A DNA stretch of 64,000 nucleotides from Deltaproteobacteria bacterium (GTDB lineage: Bacteria > Bdellovibrionota_B > Oligoflexia > Oligoflexales > Bog-1112), in NCBI GenBank assembly GCA_947475005.1, contig CANJLI010000001.1, forward strand, positions 1 to 64,000, given 5' to 3'. Under the pieces are notes generated by a model, which was not told the origin of the DNA, searched no databases, and saw nothing but the letters and a program-made list of their open reading frames with translations. Position numbers and translations under genes: made by a program. This document shows positions 36,744 through 46,767 of this stretch, piece after piece. How positions within the stretch are numbered: position 1 is the stretch's first letter; the number at the start of each line of letters is the position of its first letter.

Positions 36744-38714
36744 TCACGGTACTGCGATGGTTTTCACCAATGGGATTCTGTTCGTACCGCTCACCGTTAG
36801 CGTAACCTTTTTTCCATGCGGCAAAGACAACGCGGGGAAAACCGCACGCCCATTTGCATCACTCATGGTCGTTGCTAACAATCGATGACGAGAGGTTAGC
36901 GTAACGCGCAAGTCCGCTTCTTGTACATTCAATTGAAGTCCAGGTGCTACTCCCGTTGAAAAAGAAGGGGTTACCCTCAATGGAGTAGGGGCATGTGTAC
37001 GCAAGACCACCGTAGGGTCTCCAAAAATATGCCACGTTTGAAACGTTTGTGCCGCATCACTGGAACCATCCTCCAATACAGCCAAAGAACCATCTAGCAT
37101 CAATGCACCCACATGGGTGGCATTTCCACTCGCTACTAACTTAGAAATCGCAAGCTGTCCCACAGTAGGGGGTACCCATGCTTGATTGGTAGAAGAAGCA
37201 AAGATAGCCAAGGCCCCAACCGGTTGCGTCGGTGTACCTGCTTTTAACCATCGCTCTGCAAACACATCTCCACCTGTATACGCAAAACGTCCATTCACAC
37301 AAGCCACACTGATGATCACGGGGAGCTTACCCACATTGGAAAGTTCATTTATATCTTGGTTTGCAAAATATCCGGTAATCCAACTCGATTCCGTTCCATG
37401 CCCAATGTAGTTGATCAAGGAAGCTCCATTATTAATGGAGTCTGAAATATTCGAAGCTGTTACACGTGGATCATAAAGTTGATCCACATCTCGGTAAGAC
37501 CCACCTAAGAGAGCCGTACGTACGTAATCAGCTCGTGCTCCATCGCTTGGGTTTCCCTCTGCACTGGCAATCCCGATGGCATGCTCATACCAATCCCCAT
37601 CTGTCGGATATTTTTCGTATGCAATGCTACGGTTAATCACATTGGCAAGCTCTACCGTCGTCTTAACAGAGAATCGAGCCACGATGAGATCTGGATATCC
37701 ACTGGAGTTAAAAACCCCATATAAAGGGTCCGCTTCATTTTTATACGCATTACCAGCTGTACCTGGATAGAAGGGCACAAACTCTGAATCTCCAACCAAG
37801 AGGACATAAGCTAGCTTTGGATTGTTTCTGTAAGCATTTTGAATGTAATTTTTAATTGCAGTCGGCGTATTTCCTGCGCTGGATAAGGCAACCACCTGGG
37901 TGGAAAATCCCATCTGCATTTTCCAATCTACAAACGGGGTTAGTGCAGTGGTAAATCGCGGATGGGTGATAATCAAGAGATCTCCCAACTCTCGAGCATT
38001 ACTGCCTCGCATCTGTGAGTTTGCCAAGTTTTTATGGTTGAGAAATTGGTTTTGATACAGAAGGGTAAACGCTTCGTTATCATGAGTATCCACCGCATTT
38101 TCCGCGCGCATCTTCTCTGTAGAAGTAATTTCAATTACAAGTCTTTGATACACGAGAGTAGAGCGACTCTTTGGCAGATAAGAAAACGGATGGATTTGAA
38201 GAGTTACCCCATGAGCTTTACGGAACTGAAAAGGACTAGAGAGAGATACCACCGCATTCGGAAAAGAGGCTCGCTTTCCAGCCCCTTGGTAGAAAGGATC
38301 AAACGTAAAGGCAACTTCCTTTGGGTCTACATCACGAAGGATACTCCCTTTGCTAGGGGCTACATCACCCAATTGAAAACTTTGATGCTCCTCCTCTTTT
38401 ACGGTTACCTCTACTGCACTTGCATCTCCAATTTCAATATTTTGATAAATTTTTGGTAATTGGGGCATGCCTTTTTCTGTCAAAATACCCGCATCCTCTA
38501 CGGATAAGATCTGATAAGGGACGCGATTGATCCGTATGGGAGTCGCTTCAAAATGATGCAACGTAAATTCCAAGACCGTATGATGTAGATCCGATTCAAG
38601 AACCTCAAGGGAATAAGATTGTGACTCGGTATCCAGGACAAAACTTTTGGCCTGTAGCCCTTGAGCCAACATACCGACTAGCAGGAACCCCACTAATTTT
38701 ATAGCCGCTTTCAT
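36744..38714 (-). CDS. Secreted C25 (gingipain-like) cysteine peptidase
   Basis: 656 residues with a signal peptide (MKAAIKLVGFLLVGMLAQGLQA), a pro-region of about 220 residues, and a C25 catalytic domain. The catalytic pair is His439 in INYIGHGTESSW and Cys472 in IISVACVNGRF. DLLIITHPRFTTALTPFVDW and YVLLVGDSEFVPFYPG are the two halves of the caspase-like fold. The C-terminal 90 residues form an Ig-like strand region. Gingipains are secreted arginine/lysine-specific proteases; specificity here is unknown. No type IX secretion tail is obvious. Ribosome site GGAGGAAG before the ATG. It is a plausible secreted virulence or nutrient-acquisition protease. Confidence 0.9.
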   Translation of the reverse strand: MKAAIKLVGFLLVGMLAQGLQAKSFVLDTESQSYSLEVLESDLHHTVLEFTLHHFEATPIRINRVPYQILSVEDAGILTEKGMPQLPKIYQNIEIGDASAVEVTVKEEEHQSFQLGDVAPSKGSILRDVDPKEVAFTFDPFYQGAGKRASFPNAVVSLSSPFQFRKAHGVTLQIHPFSYLPKSRSTLVYQRLVIEITSTEKMRAENAVDTHDNEAFTLLYQNQFLNHKNLANSQMRGSNARELGDLLIITHPRFTTALTPFVDWKMQMGFSTQVVALSSAGNTPTAIKNYIQNAYRNNPKLAYVLLVGDSEFVPFYPGTAGNAYKNEADPLYGVFNSSGYPDLIVARFSVKTTVELANVINRSIAYEKYPTDGDWYEHAIGIASAEGNPSDGARADYVRTALLGGSYRDVDQLYDPRVTASNISDSINNGASLINYIGHGTESSWITGYFANQDINELSNVGKLPVIISVACVNGRFAYTGGDVFAERWLKAGTPTQPVGALAIFASSTNQAWVPPTVGQLAISKLVASGNATHVGALMLDGSLAVLEDGSSDAAQTFQTWHIFGDPTVVLRTHAPTPLRVTPSFSTGVAPGLQLNVQEADLRVTLTSRHRLLATTMSDANGRAVFPALSLPHGKKVTLTVSGTNRIPLVKTIAVP

Positions 38715-38856
38715 ACTTCCTCCCCCATGATGAGTGATTCTGGTGGAGGTATCGTCCTATTTATTTAAGATATGAGGGTTTTTTTACTTATTTTGTCAAA
38801 AATTATATAAGATGGGGTTTTTAGGGGAGAATTCTACAGATGGGGATGGGGCACCT

Positions 38857-38945
38857 CCGTCATCCCAAGGCTGCGTAGCTGCCGATGGGATCTCGATAAA
38901 AACGCAGGGATCCCATACGGTCCCTTCGGGACCTTGGGATGACGG
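38857..38945. repeat. GTCATCCCAAGG palindromic element
   Basis: The element runs CCGTCATCCCAAGG to CCTTGGGATGACGG, with GATCTCGATAAAAACGCAGG in the middle, and is almost identical to those at 49475 and 61253. It occupies the gap 38715-39083, where the rest holds only AT-rich sequence and the promoter region of the lectin gene. Confidence 0.92.
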
Positions 38946-39083
38946 ATATACGCTCAAGATGACGGAAATTACACCATCTCATATCAAGCAGGATAAAACC
39001 GTTCTTGAATGCGAGCCTCAATTGGCAGAGATCTAAAAAGTGCTATAATCTAAAAACCATCACCCCGCATAAGGAGAAATTTA

Positions 39084-40184
39084 ATGAAGCTATTTCCTCT
39101 AGTTTTTTTCAGCAGCATGCTGATACAATGCACGCCGAGCCAAAAAGCAGATAGCAGCAGTAATCAGAGCCAAGCTTCAGCAATAGCCTCCCAACAATCT
39201 CCATTTCAACTTACCGCTGACGAGTGTACGCAACTTTCCGGTGACTCAACTTGCAGCAACCTCAGCTTATCCTATACGCCTGGCAGCCAGGTTCAACTTC
39301 ACAACACCACGGAGACTCACTGCAAAGATGTGTTACATGGCACGTGGATATCACCAGGAGATTGTTCATTTACTTTGGATAAATTTTCCAGACATTCATT
39401 AAAATGTGTGAATACAGTGGATGCGACAGATAAAAAGCCTTGCTACATCACCGTTACAGTAGAAAAAAACGATACAGATACGAATACAGATACGAATACA
39501 GAAAATTCCTATGAAATCCAAATTAATCATTTATTGGCAATGAATCAAGCATTCAGCTACAAAGCCTGCAATGGCATTACGGGAAAAGTGGAGAACACTC
39601 TCACCTTAGACTCAGATGCGATTCAGTATGTAGATGCATCAAAAATAAAATGTTCTGGCGCCACTATCACTGACCCTGACACCGAGGTTCTCTCTTTTCC
39701 CAAAGATTTTGGCAGTCCGCCCATAAAAAAGCTTGATGATGGGACCTTTCGATTAACCAATAATTTCTTAGGGATGGGAAGGTGTTTAGATACGTATAGT
39801 GGCTCTAACAATCGAGCCTTTATGGAGGATTGTGCCAGTAATACCTCTGGTACTTTTTGGCATCTCATTCCGGTACCCAAGGGTAACGGCTTTCGATTAA
39901 GTAATATGTTTCTGCCCAATAAGTGTTTAGACATTAACATCAGCGCGTCTAGCAATTTTATATTTATGGAAGATTGCGCAAAAAACACAGCCGGCTCAGT
40001 TTGGGAGCAAACGCCCACTAAAACTGGCTCATTTCAGTTGATCAACACATCTACTTCTAAATGTTTAGATACGGATAGTGATAGTGGTTCTCAAAATTCA
40101 GCCTTTTTGAATGATTGCGCAAACAATACCCCTGGTTCTTTTTGGTTAAAAATTTCCAATAAAGGCGGCGTTCTGCCGCAGTAA
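39084..40184 (+). CDS. Lipoprotein with ricin-type beta-trefoil repeats
   Basis: 366 residues. Lipoprotein signal MKLFPLVFFSSMLIQC (lipidated Cys16). A serine/glutamine-rich linker and a cysteine-containing region come first. The last 140 residues are three repeats of about 45, each with FRLxNxxLxxxCLD and ending in DCAxNTxGxxW, the layout of the ricin-B/beta-trefoil fold that binds sugars. A short acidic DTDTNTDTNT repeat at about 130-140 separates the two halves. It may be a surface adhesin. Ribosome site AAGGAG, ATG at 39084. Confidence 0.85.
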   Translation: MKLFPLVFFSSMLIQCTPSQKADSSSNQSQASAIASQQSPFQLTADECTQLSGDSTCSNLSLSYTPGSQVQLHNTTETHCKDVLHGTWISPGDCSFTLDKFSRHSLKCVNTVDATDKKPCYITVTVEKNDTDTNTDTNTENSYEIQINHLLAMNQAFSYKACNGITGKVENTLTLDSDAIQYVDASKIKCSGATITDPDTEVLSFPKDFGSPPIKKLDDGTFRLTNNFLGMGRCLDTYSGSNNRAFMEDCASNTSGTFWHLIPVPKGNGFRLSNMFLPNKCLDINISASSNFIFMEDCAKNTAGSVWEQTPTKTGSFQLINTSTSKCLDTDSDSGSQNSAFLNDCANNTPGSFWLKISNKGGVLPQ

Positions 40185-40215
40185 TGTCCTGCAATCTCCA
40201 GCGATCCTCTGGTTA

Positions 40216-42198
40216 TCAGCAAGCAGCATAAAACCGTTCTTGAATGCGAGCCCCAACGGCTTGGGGGGTAAACCCATATTCCTTTGCCAGAACACTTGCC
40301 GGCGCACTAGCCCCGAAGTGATCGAGTCCGATAAGCAGCCCGTTTCCTGCAAATCTTTCCCAACCTAAAGTAGAACCTGCTTCAATGGAAACTCGTTTTG
40401 TACAAGACCATTGAAAAATTTCAGCTTGGTATTCCTTGTCTTGGGCAAAGAAAATCTCCCAACAGGGAACGGACACCACCTGAATCGAACCCTTAGAAAC
40501 CCAACCCTGGGCTGCAACCCAAGCTGCTGTCTCAAGAGCCAACCCAACCTCACTTCCTGTAGCGAAGAAGAGCAGCTCCACTTCTTTTTCAGCTCGTTGT
40601 ACGATCCAAGCACCTTTGCTTGCAAGCTCTGCAGAATGAGGCAAATGCGGTACCTTTTGACGAGTTACACAGATGCAGCTCGGGGCCTGCAATTGAAGAG
40701 CTACTGTGCACATGATCTCGGTCTCATGAGGATCTGCAGGACGCATGACATACAGATCCGGAATGGCTCGCAGACTCATGACATGCTCCACCGGTTGATG
40801 GGTAGGCCCATCCTCTCCCAGATGAAACGAATCGTGACTAAATTCGTGAATCACACAAACCTTCTGGATGGCGCCAAGTCGAAGGGCAGGTCGAGAGTAA
40901 TCGGCAAAAGACAGAAAGGTCGCATCGAAAGGAATGAGGCCCCCATGAAGAGCGATGCCATTAGAAATAGCCGACATAGGAAACTCTCGGACTCCAAAGG
41001 CAATGTTGCGACCTGCACGATTTGCAGGGGTAAAGTCACCAACAATCTTAGCAAATCCTTCGGTCATGTTGGACGGATCCAAATCTGCACTGCCACCCAC
41101 AAAGTTAGGCACCGTACGCGCCCAATGCTCCAAGATTTTTCCAAAGGCCTGACGCGTGGCAAGCTCTTGGGTACGATCCCACTGGAGCGGAGCGACTACG
41201 GGTGTTACACCGGACTTTGGAAAATATGTAGAGTAGCGAGTTTGAAAATCAGCATCCTTACAACGAGTTTGCAATTTTTCTTGCCATGCGTAAGCTTCTT
41301 TTTCACGAAGAGAAAAATTACGCTGAAAATGTTGGGACACATCTGCAGGCCAGTAAAAGCGTTCGCTCTCTGGAAGTCCCAATTTCTCTCGTGTGCGAGT
41401 ACGTTCGTCTTTAGAGAAAGGAGCTCCGTGAGAATGGTGACTGTCTTCTAAGGAGTAAGCTCCCTTTGCAATGGTGGTGTCACCGATGATCAGAAGGGGC
41501 TTTTTGCGCGGACTGCGCGCGTAGGCCAACGCTTTGCGAATGGCATCGTGATCGTGTCCATTGATCGCTAAAGTCTCCCAACCAAAACCTGCAAATACTT
41601 TTGCTTCATCATCAGAATAGGCTCGATCAATGTCACCTGCAATTTGCTTGCGGTTCTTGTCATAAAACCAAACCAAGTTACTCAACTTTTGATGCCCAGC
41701 AAAAGAAGCACTGGCAAGGGTAATGCATTCTTGCATGCAGCCATCCCCAAGCAGAGTCCAAATGGTGTACCCAAAAAGTTCTGGATCCAAAGTAGCTGCA
41801 AGATGGCTTGCTGCGACAGCAAAGCCTACGGACATACCACAGCCTTGTCCCAAAGGACCGGTGGTACACTCTACGCCTGGAGTAATTCCATTTTCTGGAT
41901 GTCCGGGTGTGCGAGAGTGAAGCTGGCGAAACTGAGCCAAATCTTCGGACTCGAGCCACCCGATGCCACGCAGCAAACTATATTGCAACATGGACATGTG
42001 ACCTGCGCTGAGAATAAAACGATCTCGTCCCAGCCAATGTGAATTTTTGGGATCAAATCGCAACGCTTCTGTAAAAAGCAGGTACGCAAAATCCATAGCA
42101 CCGAGAGCCCCCCCTGGGTGCCCCGATTGCGCACTATCCACACCATCCAGCACGAGACCTTTTAAACAATTTAGCGTACGAACATCGAGGGTATTCAA
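40216..42198 (-). CDS. tkt: Transketolase
   Basis: 660 residues, full length. It moves two-carbon units between sugar phosphates in the pentose phosphate pathway, using thiamine diphosphate. The N-terminal QSGHPGGALGAMD, the TPP motif LGDGCMQE.. with YDKN, and HEFSHDSFHLGEDGPTHQPVEH in the pyrimidine domain are intact. It starts with TTG at 42198 (AAGGAAAC upstream), 19 bases after the stop of the aldolase gene, so it is the second gene of a carbon-metabolism operon. Confidence 0.96.
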   Translation of the reverse strand: MNTLDVRTLNCLKGLVLDGVDSAQSGHPGGALGAMDFAYLLFTEALRFDPKNSHWLGRDRFILSAGHMSMLQYSLLRGIGWLESEDLAQFRQLHSRTPGHPENGITPGVECTTGPLGQGCGMSVGFAVAASHLAATLDPELFGYTIWTLLGDGCMQECITLASASFAGHQKLSNLVWFYDKNRKQIAGDIDRAYSDDEAKVFAGFGWETLAINGHDHDAIRKALAYARSPRKKPLLIIGDTTIAKGAYSLEDSHHSHGAPFSKDERTRTREKLGLPESERFYWPADVSQHFQRNFSLREKEAYAWQEKLQTRCKDADFQTRYSTYFPKSGVTPVVAPLQWDRTQELATRQAFGKILEHWARTVPNFVGGSADLDPSNMTEGFAKIVGDFTPANRAGRNIAFGVREFPMSAISNGIALHGGLIPFDATFLSFADYSRPALRLGAIQKVCVIHEFSHDSFHLGEDGPTHQPVEHVMSLRAIPDLYVMRPADPHETEIMCTVALQLQAPSCICVTRQKVPHLPHSAELASKGAWIVQRAEKEVELLFFATGSEVGLALETAAWVAAQGWVSKGSIQVVSVPCWEIFFAQDKEYQAEIFQWSCTKRVSIEAGSTLGWERFAGNGLLIGLDHFGASAPASVLAKEYGFTPQAVGARIQERFYAAC

Positions 42199-42216
42199 AC
42201 CGTAGTTTCCTTCTGG

Positions 42217-43257
42217 CTATAGAAAATATTTTTTCGCCATGTCGTCAAGAGACATTTGTCGAATCTTAGAGGCTTGACCCGCTTGACCAAAGGCGATCAT
42301 TCTCTCCTTCACGACCTGTTTCATAGCATCTCGCGCCGGTTTTAAATAGAAGCGAGGATCAAATTCTGCAGGCGAAGTTGCAAATGCTTTGCGGATAGCA
42401 GCCGTAATGGCGAGGCGATTGTCCGTGTCCACATTAATCTTGCGAACCCCATTTTGGATGCCGCGCTGAATCTCCTCCACAGGAACCCCATAGGTTTGCT
42501 TGATTTTCCCCCCGTACTGGTTGATGGCATCCTGCAAATCCTGAGGTACCGAAGAAGAGCCGTGCATCACCAAGTGGGTATTGGGAAGGCGGCGATGAAT
42601 TTCCATGATGCGATCCATAGCCAAGATGGCGCCATCGGGCTTGCGGGAGAACTTGTAGGCACCGTGGCTGGTACCTACGGCCACAGCAAGGGCATCGACG
42701 CCGGTAATGCGCACAAATTCTTCGGCTTCTTTCGGATCCGTAAGGAGCTGGTCACGATGTAAAGTTCCCTCAAACCCGTGGCCATCCTCCTTCTCACCCT
42801 CCCCTGTTTCCAACGATCCCAAACATCCAAGCTCGCCTTCCACAGACACACCGAAGGCATGGGCAACATCCACAACCCGTTTGGTTACCGCGCAGTTATA
42901 CTCGAAATCAGCGGGCGTTTTGGCATCCTCTTTCAAGGAGCCATCCATCATCACCGAGGTGAACCCTTGTTTGATGGCAGAAAAGCAGGTTTGAGGGCTG
43001 TTACCGTGGTCTTGGTGCATCACCACCGGGATCTCAGGATACAGCTCTACAGCGGCCAGCATCAAATGGCGCAAATAGTTATCCTGGGAATAGCTCCGCG
43101 CTCCGCGAGAAGCTTGAATAATCACGGGGCTTTCAGTTTCGCGGGCGGCTTCCATGATGGATTGGATTTGCTCCATGTTGTTCACATTGAAAGCACCGAC
43201 GCCGTATTTATGTTCAGCGGCATGATCAAGTAAGGCGCGTAAAGGAATTAAAGCCAT
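42217..43257 (-). CDS. fba: Fructose-bisphosphate aldolase, class II
   Basis: 346 residues. It cleaves fructose 1,6-bisphosphate in glycolysis and works in reverse in gluconeogenesis. Metal-site and substrate-binding segments are [12 protein letters not shown] (His81, Asp83, His84), [17 protein letters not shown] and [10 protein letters not shown]. The [11 protein letters not shown] stretch places it in the class IIB group with longer loops. Good ribosome site AAAGGAGAAA before the ATG. The tkt gene follows. The 5' region to 43628 contains only the nested inverted repeat. Confidence 0.96.
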   Translation of the reverse strand: MALIPLRALLDHAAEHKYGVGAFNVNNMEQIQSIMEAARETESPVIIQASRGARSYSQDNYLRHLMLAAVELYPEIPVVMHQDHGNSPQTCFSAIKQGFTSVMMDGSLKEDAKTPADFEYNCAVTKRVVDVAHAFGVSVEGELGCLGSLETGEGEKEDGHGFEGTLHRDQLLTDPKEAEEFVRITGVDALAVAVGTSHGAYKFSRKPDGAILAMDRIMEIHRRLPNTHLVMHGSSSVPQDLQDAINQYGGKIKQTYGVPVEEIQRGIQNGVRKINVDTDNRLAITAAIRKAFATSPAEFDPRFYLKPARDAMKQVVKERMIAFGQAGQASKIRQMSLDDMAKKYFL

Positions 43258-43282
43258 TGGTTTCTCCTTTTATTATTTAATT

Positions 43283-43470
43283 AGAGGCAAACTGGAAAAG
43301 AACACTGATTTTTCGAGCAATCTATCTGTATCCGTCATCCCCAGCGCCCGAAGGGCGCGTCGGGGATCCCCCTCGATCGCGGGAGATGCCCATACGGCCG
43401 AGGCGGCCTGGGCATGACGGATCTTATGCAGAACGGTTGAAAAAACAGCATTCTTTTCCAGTTTGCCTCT
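43283..43470. repeat. Nested inverted repeat around a GTCATCCC-type element
   Basis: The outer arms AGAGGCAAACTGGAAAAGAA (43283-43302) and their exact complement (43451-43470) enclose a palindromic element (43332-43420, CCGTCATCCC..GGCATGACGG) that is a diverged relative of the GTCATCCCAAGG family. The remaining sequence to sucC at 43629 is A-rich and holds only its ribosome site. Confidence 0.9.
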
Positions 43471-43628
43471 TATTCTTCTTTTTTAAGGAACTGACATTCT
43501 ACTACCGCGAGCCAAAGCTAGCAGGAAGAATATCATCGGCCTAGAAAAACAAAAGAAAAAGGAAAAAAAGAAAAAAATCAGTATATAATTTCCCCCAATG
43601 TGATCTCGCTTCTTAAAAGGACCTCAGC

Positions 43629-44792
43629 ATGAACATCCATGAATACCAGGCCAAACAGCTTTTTCAGCTCAATCAGCTTCCGATACCAAACGGATTTCTA
43701 GCCTCCTCTCCCATTGAAGCGGAGTTTGCCTACCGACGCCTCAAAAGCGCGGTAGCGGTGGTAAAAGCTCAAATCCACGCAGGTGGCCGCGGAAAAGCGG
43801 GCGGCGTGAAATTGGTTAAATCCCCAGAAGCCTGTTTTCAAACCGCCAAAGAAATGCTGGGCACCACCCTCGTCACCCATCAAACGGGGCCCGAAGGTAA
43901 AAAAGTCCATCACGTATATGTGGAATCGGGAAGTGACATCGACAAGGAATACTACCTGGCTTTGTTACTCGATCGAGAGACTGCAAACATTGCCCTGATG
44001 TTTTCCCAAGCGGGCGGCATGGACATCGAAGAAGTCGCAGAGAAAACCCCAGAAAAACTCATCACCCTGCAAATCGATCCCACATTGGGACTAAAGCCCC
44101 ATCTCCTACGCTCTCTGGCACACCTCGCGCAACTGCCCGAAGGCGAGACGAAGCAGCTCCTGTCCATCGTGGAAAAACTCTATCGTATGTTTCTCAAATA
44201 CGACTTCTCCTTGCTCGAGATCAATCCTTTGATCGTGACCAAGAAAGGAGACATGCTGGCCCTCGATGGCAAGATGTCGTTTGACGACAATGCCCTATAT
44301 CGGCATCCTGAAATTCAAAATATGCGAGACCTCAAGGAAGAGGACGAACGAGAAATCGAAGCGTCTAAGCTTGGATTGAGCTACATCGGATTGGATGGCA
44401 ACATCGGGTGCATGGTAAACGGAGCTGGTTTGGCCATGGCAACCATGGACATCATCAAATATTCGGGTGGATACCCGGCCAACTTCTTGGACGTAGGCGG
44501 TGGTGCCACGGAAGAAATGGTAAAGCATGCCTTTCGCATCATTTTGCAAGATGTGAAAGTAAAGGCCATCTTCGTGAACATCTTCGGTGGCATTATGCGA
44601 TGCGATACCATTGCCAAAGGCATCATCGGAGCCTCCAAAGAACTGAAGCTCCATGTGCCACTCGTCGTACGCCTTGAAGGCACCAACGTAGAAGCCGGTC
44701 GAAAAATGTTGAAAGAATCTGGACTCAACATTCTTGCAGCTGAAGACATGGCAGATGGCGCACGTAAGGTCGTTGCTGCCGCAAAGGGCTAG
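43629..44792 (+). CDS. sucC: Succinyl-CoA synthetase beta subunit
   Basis: 387 residues, typical length. With SucD it converts succinyl-CoA to succinate, forming ATP or GTP, in the TCA cycle. Markers are [12 protein letters not shown] at the start, [11 protein letters not shown] in the ATP-grasp domain, and [10 protein letters not shown] near the C-terminus. AAAGGA precedes the ATG. sucD follows after 40 bases. Nucleotide specificity is not obvious from the sequence. Confidence 0.97.
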   Translation: MNIHEYQAKQLFQLNQLPIPNGFLASSPIEAEFAYRRLKSAVAVVKAQIHAGGRGKAGGVKLVKSPEACFQTAKEMLGTTLVTHQTGPEGKKVHHVYVESGSDIDKEYYLALLLDRETANIALMFSQAGGMDIEEVAEKTPEKLITLQIDPTLGLKPHLLRSLAHLAQLPEGETKQLLSIVEKLYRMFLKYDFSLLEINPLIVTKKGDMLALDGKMSFDDNALYRHPEIQNMRDLKEEDEREIEASKLGLSYIGLDGNIGCMVNGAGLAMATMDIIKYSGGYPANFLDVGGGATEEMVKHAFRIILQDVKVKAIFVNIFGGIMRCDTIAKGIIGASKELKLHVPLVVRLEGTNVEAGRKMLKESGLNILAAEDMADGARKVVAAAKG

Positions 44793-44832
44793 TCGCCTCG
44801 ATTCATCTTTTCACTTAAATAAGGATTTGACT

Positions 44833-45708
44833 GTGGCCATATTTGTAAATGAAAAAACCCGTGTGATCACCCAAGGCATTACCGGAAAATCGGGGATGTT
44901 TCATACCCAACTTTCTCACGAGTATGCCCCTCGATTTGTAGGGGGGGTTACCCCTGGCAAAGGAGGCACGACTACCTGTGAGTTACCGGTGTTTGACACC
45001 GTGAAAGAAGCGAAAGAAAAAACAGGGTGCAATGCCACCATGATCTTCGTGCCACCTCCCTTTGCTGCAGATGCGATCCTCGAAGCCATCGCAGCGGAGA
45101 TCGAACTCATCGTGTGCATCACCGAAGGCATCCCGGTTCTCGATATGATCCCCGTAAAAAAAGCCTTGGAAAATTGCAAAAGCAAGAGTCGACTCATCGG
45201 CCCCAACTGCCCGGGGATTATTACCCCTGGTGCCTGCAAGATCGGGATTATGCCCGGTTACATCCACAAAAAAGGGCAGGTAGGCATCGTCTCCAAATCG
45301 GGGACCCTCACCTATGAGTCCGTGTGGCAAACCTCCCAAGCCGGCTTGGGGCAATCCACGTGCATCGGTATCGGAGGGGACCCCATTATCGGATCCACAT
45401 TTACCGATATCTTGGGATTTTTCGAAGAGGATCCCCAAACTGAATCCATCGTTCTCATTGGAGAAATCGGGGGAGATGCCGAAATCAAAGCCGCACAGTT
45501 CATCAAAGATCACGTGCGCAAGCCGGTCTGTGCCTTCATCGCAGGACAAACCGCACCCGAGGGGAAACGCATGGGCCACGCCGGCGCTATCATTTCGGGG
45601 GGCAAAGGGACCGCTGCAGAAAAAATCGATGCATTACGCGCAGCTGGGGTGGCAGTTGCCATGTCTCCCGCAGAAATCGGATCCACTCTCTTGCAAAAAA
45701 TGCGCTGA
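44833..45708 (+). CDS. sucD: Succinyl-CoA synthetase alpha subunit
   Basis: 291 residues from a GTG start, with AAGGATTT upstream; the longer ATG frame overlapping sucC lacks family similarity. The CoA-binding Rossmann domain ([28 protein letters not shown]) and the phosphohistidine site [13 protein letters not shown] (His249) are intact. It forms the alpha/beta enzyme with SucC. Confidence 0.96.
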   Translation: MAIFVNEKTRVITQGITGKSGMFHTQLSHEYAPRFVGGVTPGKGGTTTCELPVFDTVKEAKEKTGCNATMIFVPPPFAADAILEAIAAEIELIVCITEGIPVLDMIPVKKALENCKSKSRLIGPNCPGIITPGACKIGIMPGYIHKKGQVGIVSKSGTLTYESVWQTSQAGLGQSTCIGIGGDPIIGSTFTDILGFFEEDPQTESIVLIGEIGGDAEIKAAQFIKDHVRKPVCAFIAGQTAPEGKRMGHAGAIISGGKGTAAEKIDALRAAGVAVAMSPAEIGSTLLQKMR

Positions 45709-45743
45709 CGCGCTATTGCTTTCTTTTGTGGAACTAGCTTTGG

Positions 45744-46328
45744 TTTTCTAAGGGAAACCAGCTTTGGTTTTCTAAGGGAAACCAGCTGCGCAGTTTTCCC
45801 TTAAACCCTCCCTTGCTTCGCAAGGGGAGAGCGGTGGGGTTGCTTTCAGTTACCATGATAAATGCCAAGGCCGGCGCTCAGGCAGATTCTTCCCGACTCT
45901 CAAAATCGCAGAGCTAACCCTAGTCATAGAACTAAAAACCAGGCTGCGATTTGTGACCCGTCGGGATCCCTCTACCTGGCTGCCCTTGGCCCCCCTTTCA
46001 TGGTAACTGAAAGCAATCCTACCGCTCTCTCCCGTAGCTACAAAGTCCTGGTAGCCGCGGAAGAGCGGGAATGTATTTCCAAATGGCGCGTCAAGGGCAG
46101 CCGCTTGGGGGGACCTGCCCGGGTCGAAAGCGCAGCGGACGTTCTCGCTTCTCTGACGGGGGTTACCTCTGCGATTGAGAGAGGGTGGGAGGCCCCGAGC
46201 GAGCGCCGGCCTTGACGTGCCATTTGGAAAAACATCCCCGCTCTTCCAGTGCGTGGCAAGGAAGGGTTTAAGGGAAAACTGCGCAGCTGGTTTCCCTTAG
46301 AAAACCAAAGCTGGTTTCCCTTAGAAAA
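45744..46328. mobile_element. Fold-back element with 66-bp perfect terminal inverted repeats
   Basis: Arms 45744-45809 and 46263-46328 are exact reverse complements and extend further with mismatches. Each arm holds two copies of AAGGGAAACCAGCT (or its complement). Inner parts are also inverted repeats of each other, including GCGCCGGCCTTG and its complement, so most of the 585 bases can fold back. No ORF with coding character or transposase is seen. A related half-copy lies at 8-140 and a lone terminus at 57905-57945. A non-autonomous mobile element is the best reading. Confidence 0.7.
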
Positions 46329-46365
46329 AAGAAAAAAAGAAACAACCATAGTATAATGGTGAAGT

Positions 46366-46767
46366 ATGCTAGGCATTCGTTTTTATAAAAACCAGGCTTT
46401 TGATGTGTGGCAAGGGGATTTTTCCCACTTTGCCTGTGATGCCCTGGTGCTATCGGATGCAGAGCTTGTGAAAGCAGGCTATGCACCAGCCGGACAGATT
46501 TTGCGAGCGGAGGCTCATGCACCTTGGGAGATTTTCTTAACTGCAGCAATGGAAACCCCTCACCATGTAGGGATTTCATACCAAGCCTGCGGGGGAGAGC
46601 CTGAGAAAGTAGCTGCAACTGTGGCCCATTTGAAACCGTACTGCGAGAAAAAAATGCTGGCTCACATCATACGTGTAACGTTTATCGTGCAGTCTGCTGT
46701 TGAATATCAGTGCGTGCAAGAGGCCCTCGAAACCCATTTTGCAGAAACTCCATCATGGCTATCCTAG
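46366..46767 (+). CDS. Small cytosolic protein, possibly macro-domain-like
   Basis: 133 residues. The opening IRFYKNQAFDVWQGDFSHFA and CDALVLSDAEL recall the GDIT..DAIVNAAN start of macro domains, and the last strand-helix segment AHIIRVTFIVQSAVEYQCVQEALETHF recalls their end. The usual ADP-ribose-binding asparagines are not there, so function is open. The ATG directly follows the fold-back element, and the end overlaps the murB start by 13 bases, so the two are translated together. Confidence 0.5.
   Translation: MLGIRFYKNQAFDVWQGDFSHFACDALVLSDAELVKAGYAPAGQILRAEAHAPWEIFLTAAMETPHHVGISYQACGGEPEKVAATVAHLKPYCEKKMLAHIIRVTFIVQSAVEYQCVQEALETHFAETPSWLS

Noticed and set aside
40411-41451. 346-residue antisense ORF opposite tkt
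   Set aside because: Shadow of the transketolase gene; composition has no family match.
45862-46215. 117-residue ORF inside the fold-back element
   Set aside because: It follows the palindromic arms of the element and shows no protein-like pattern.
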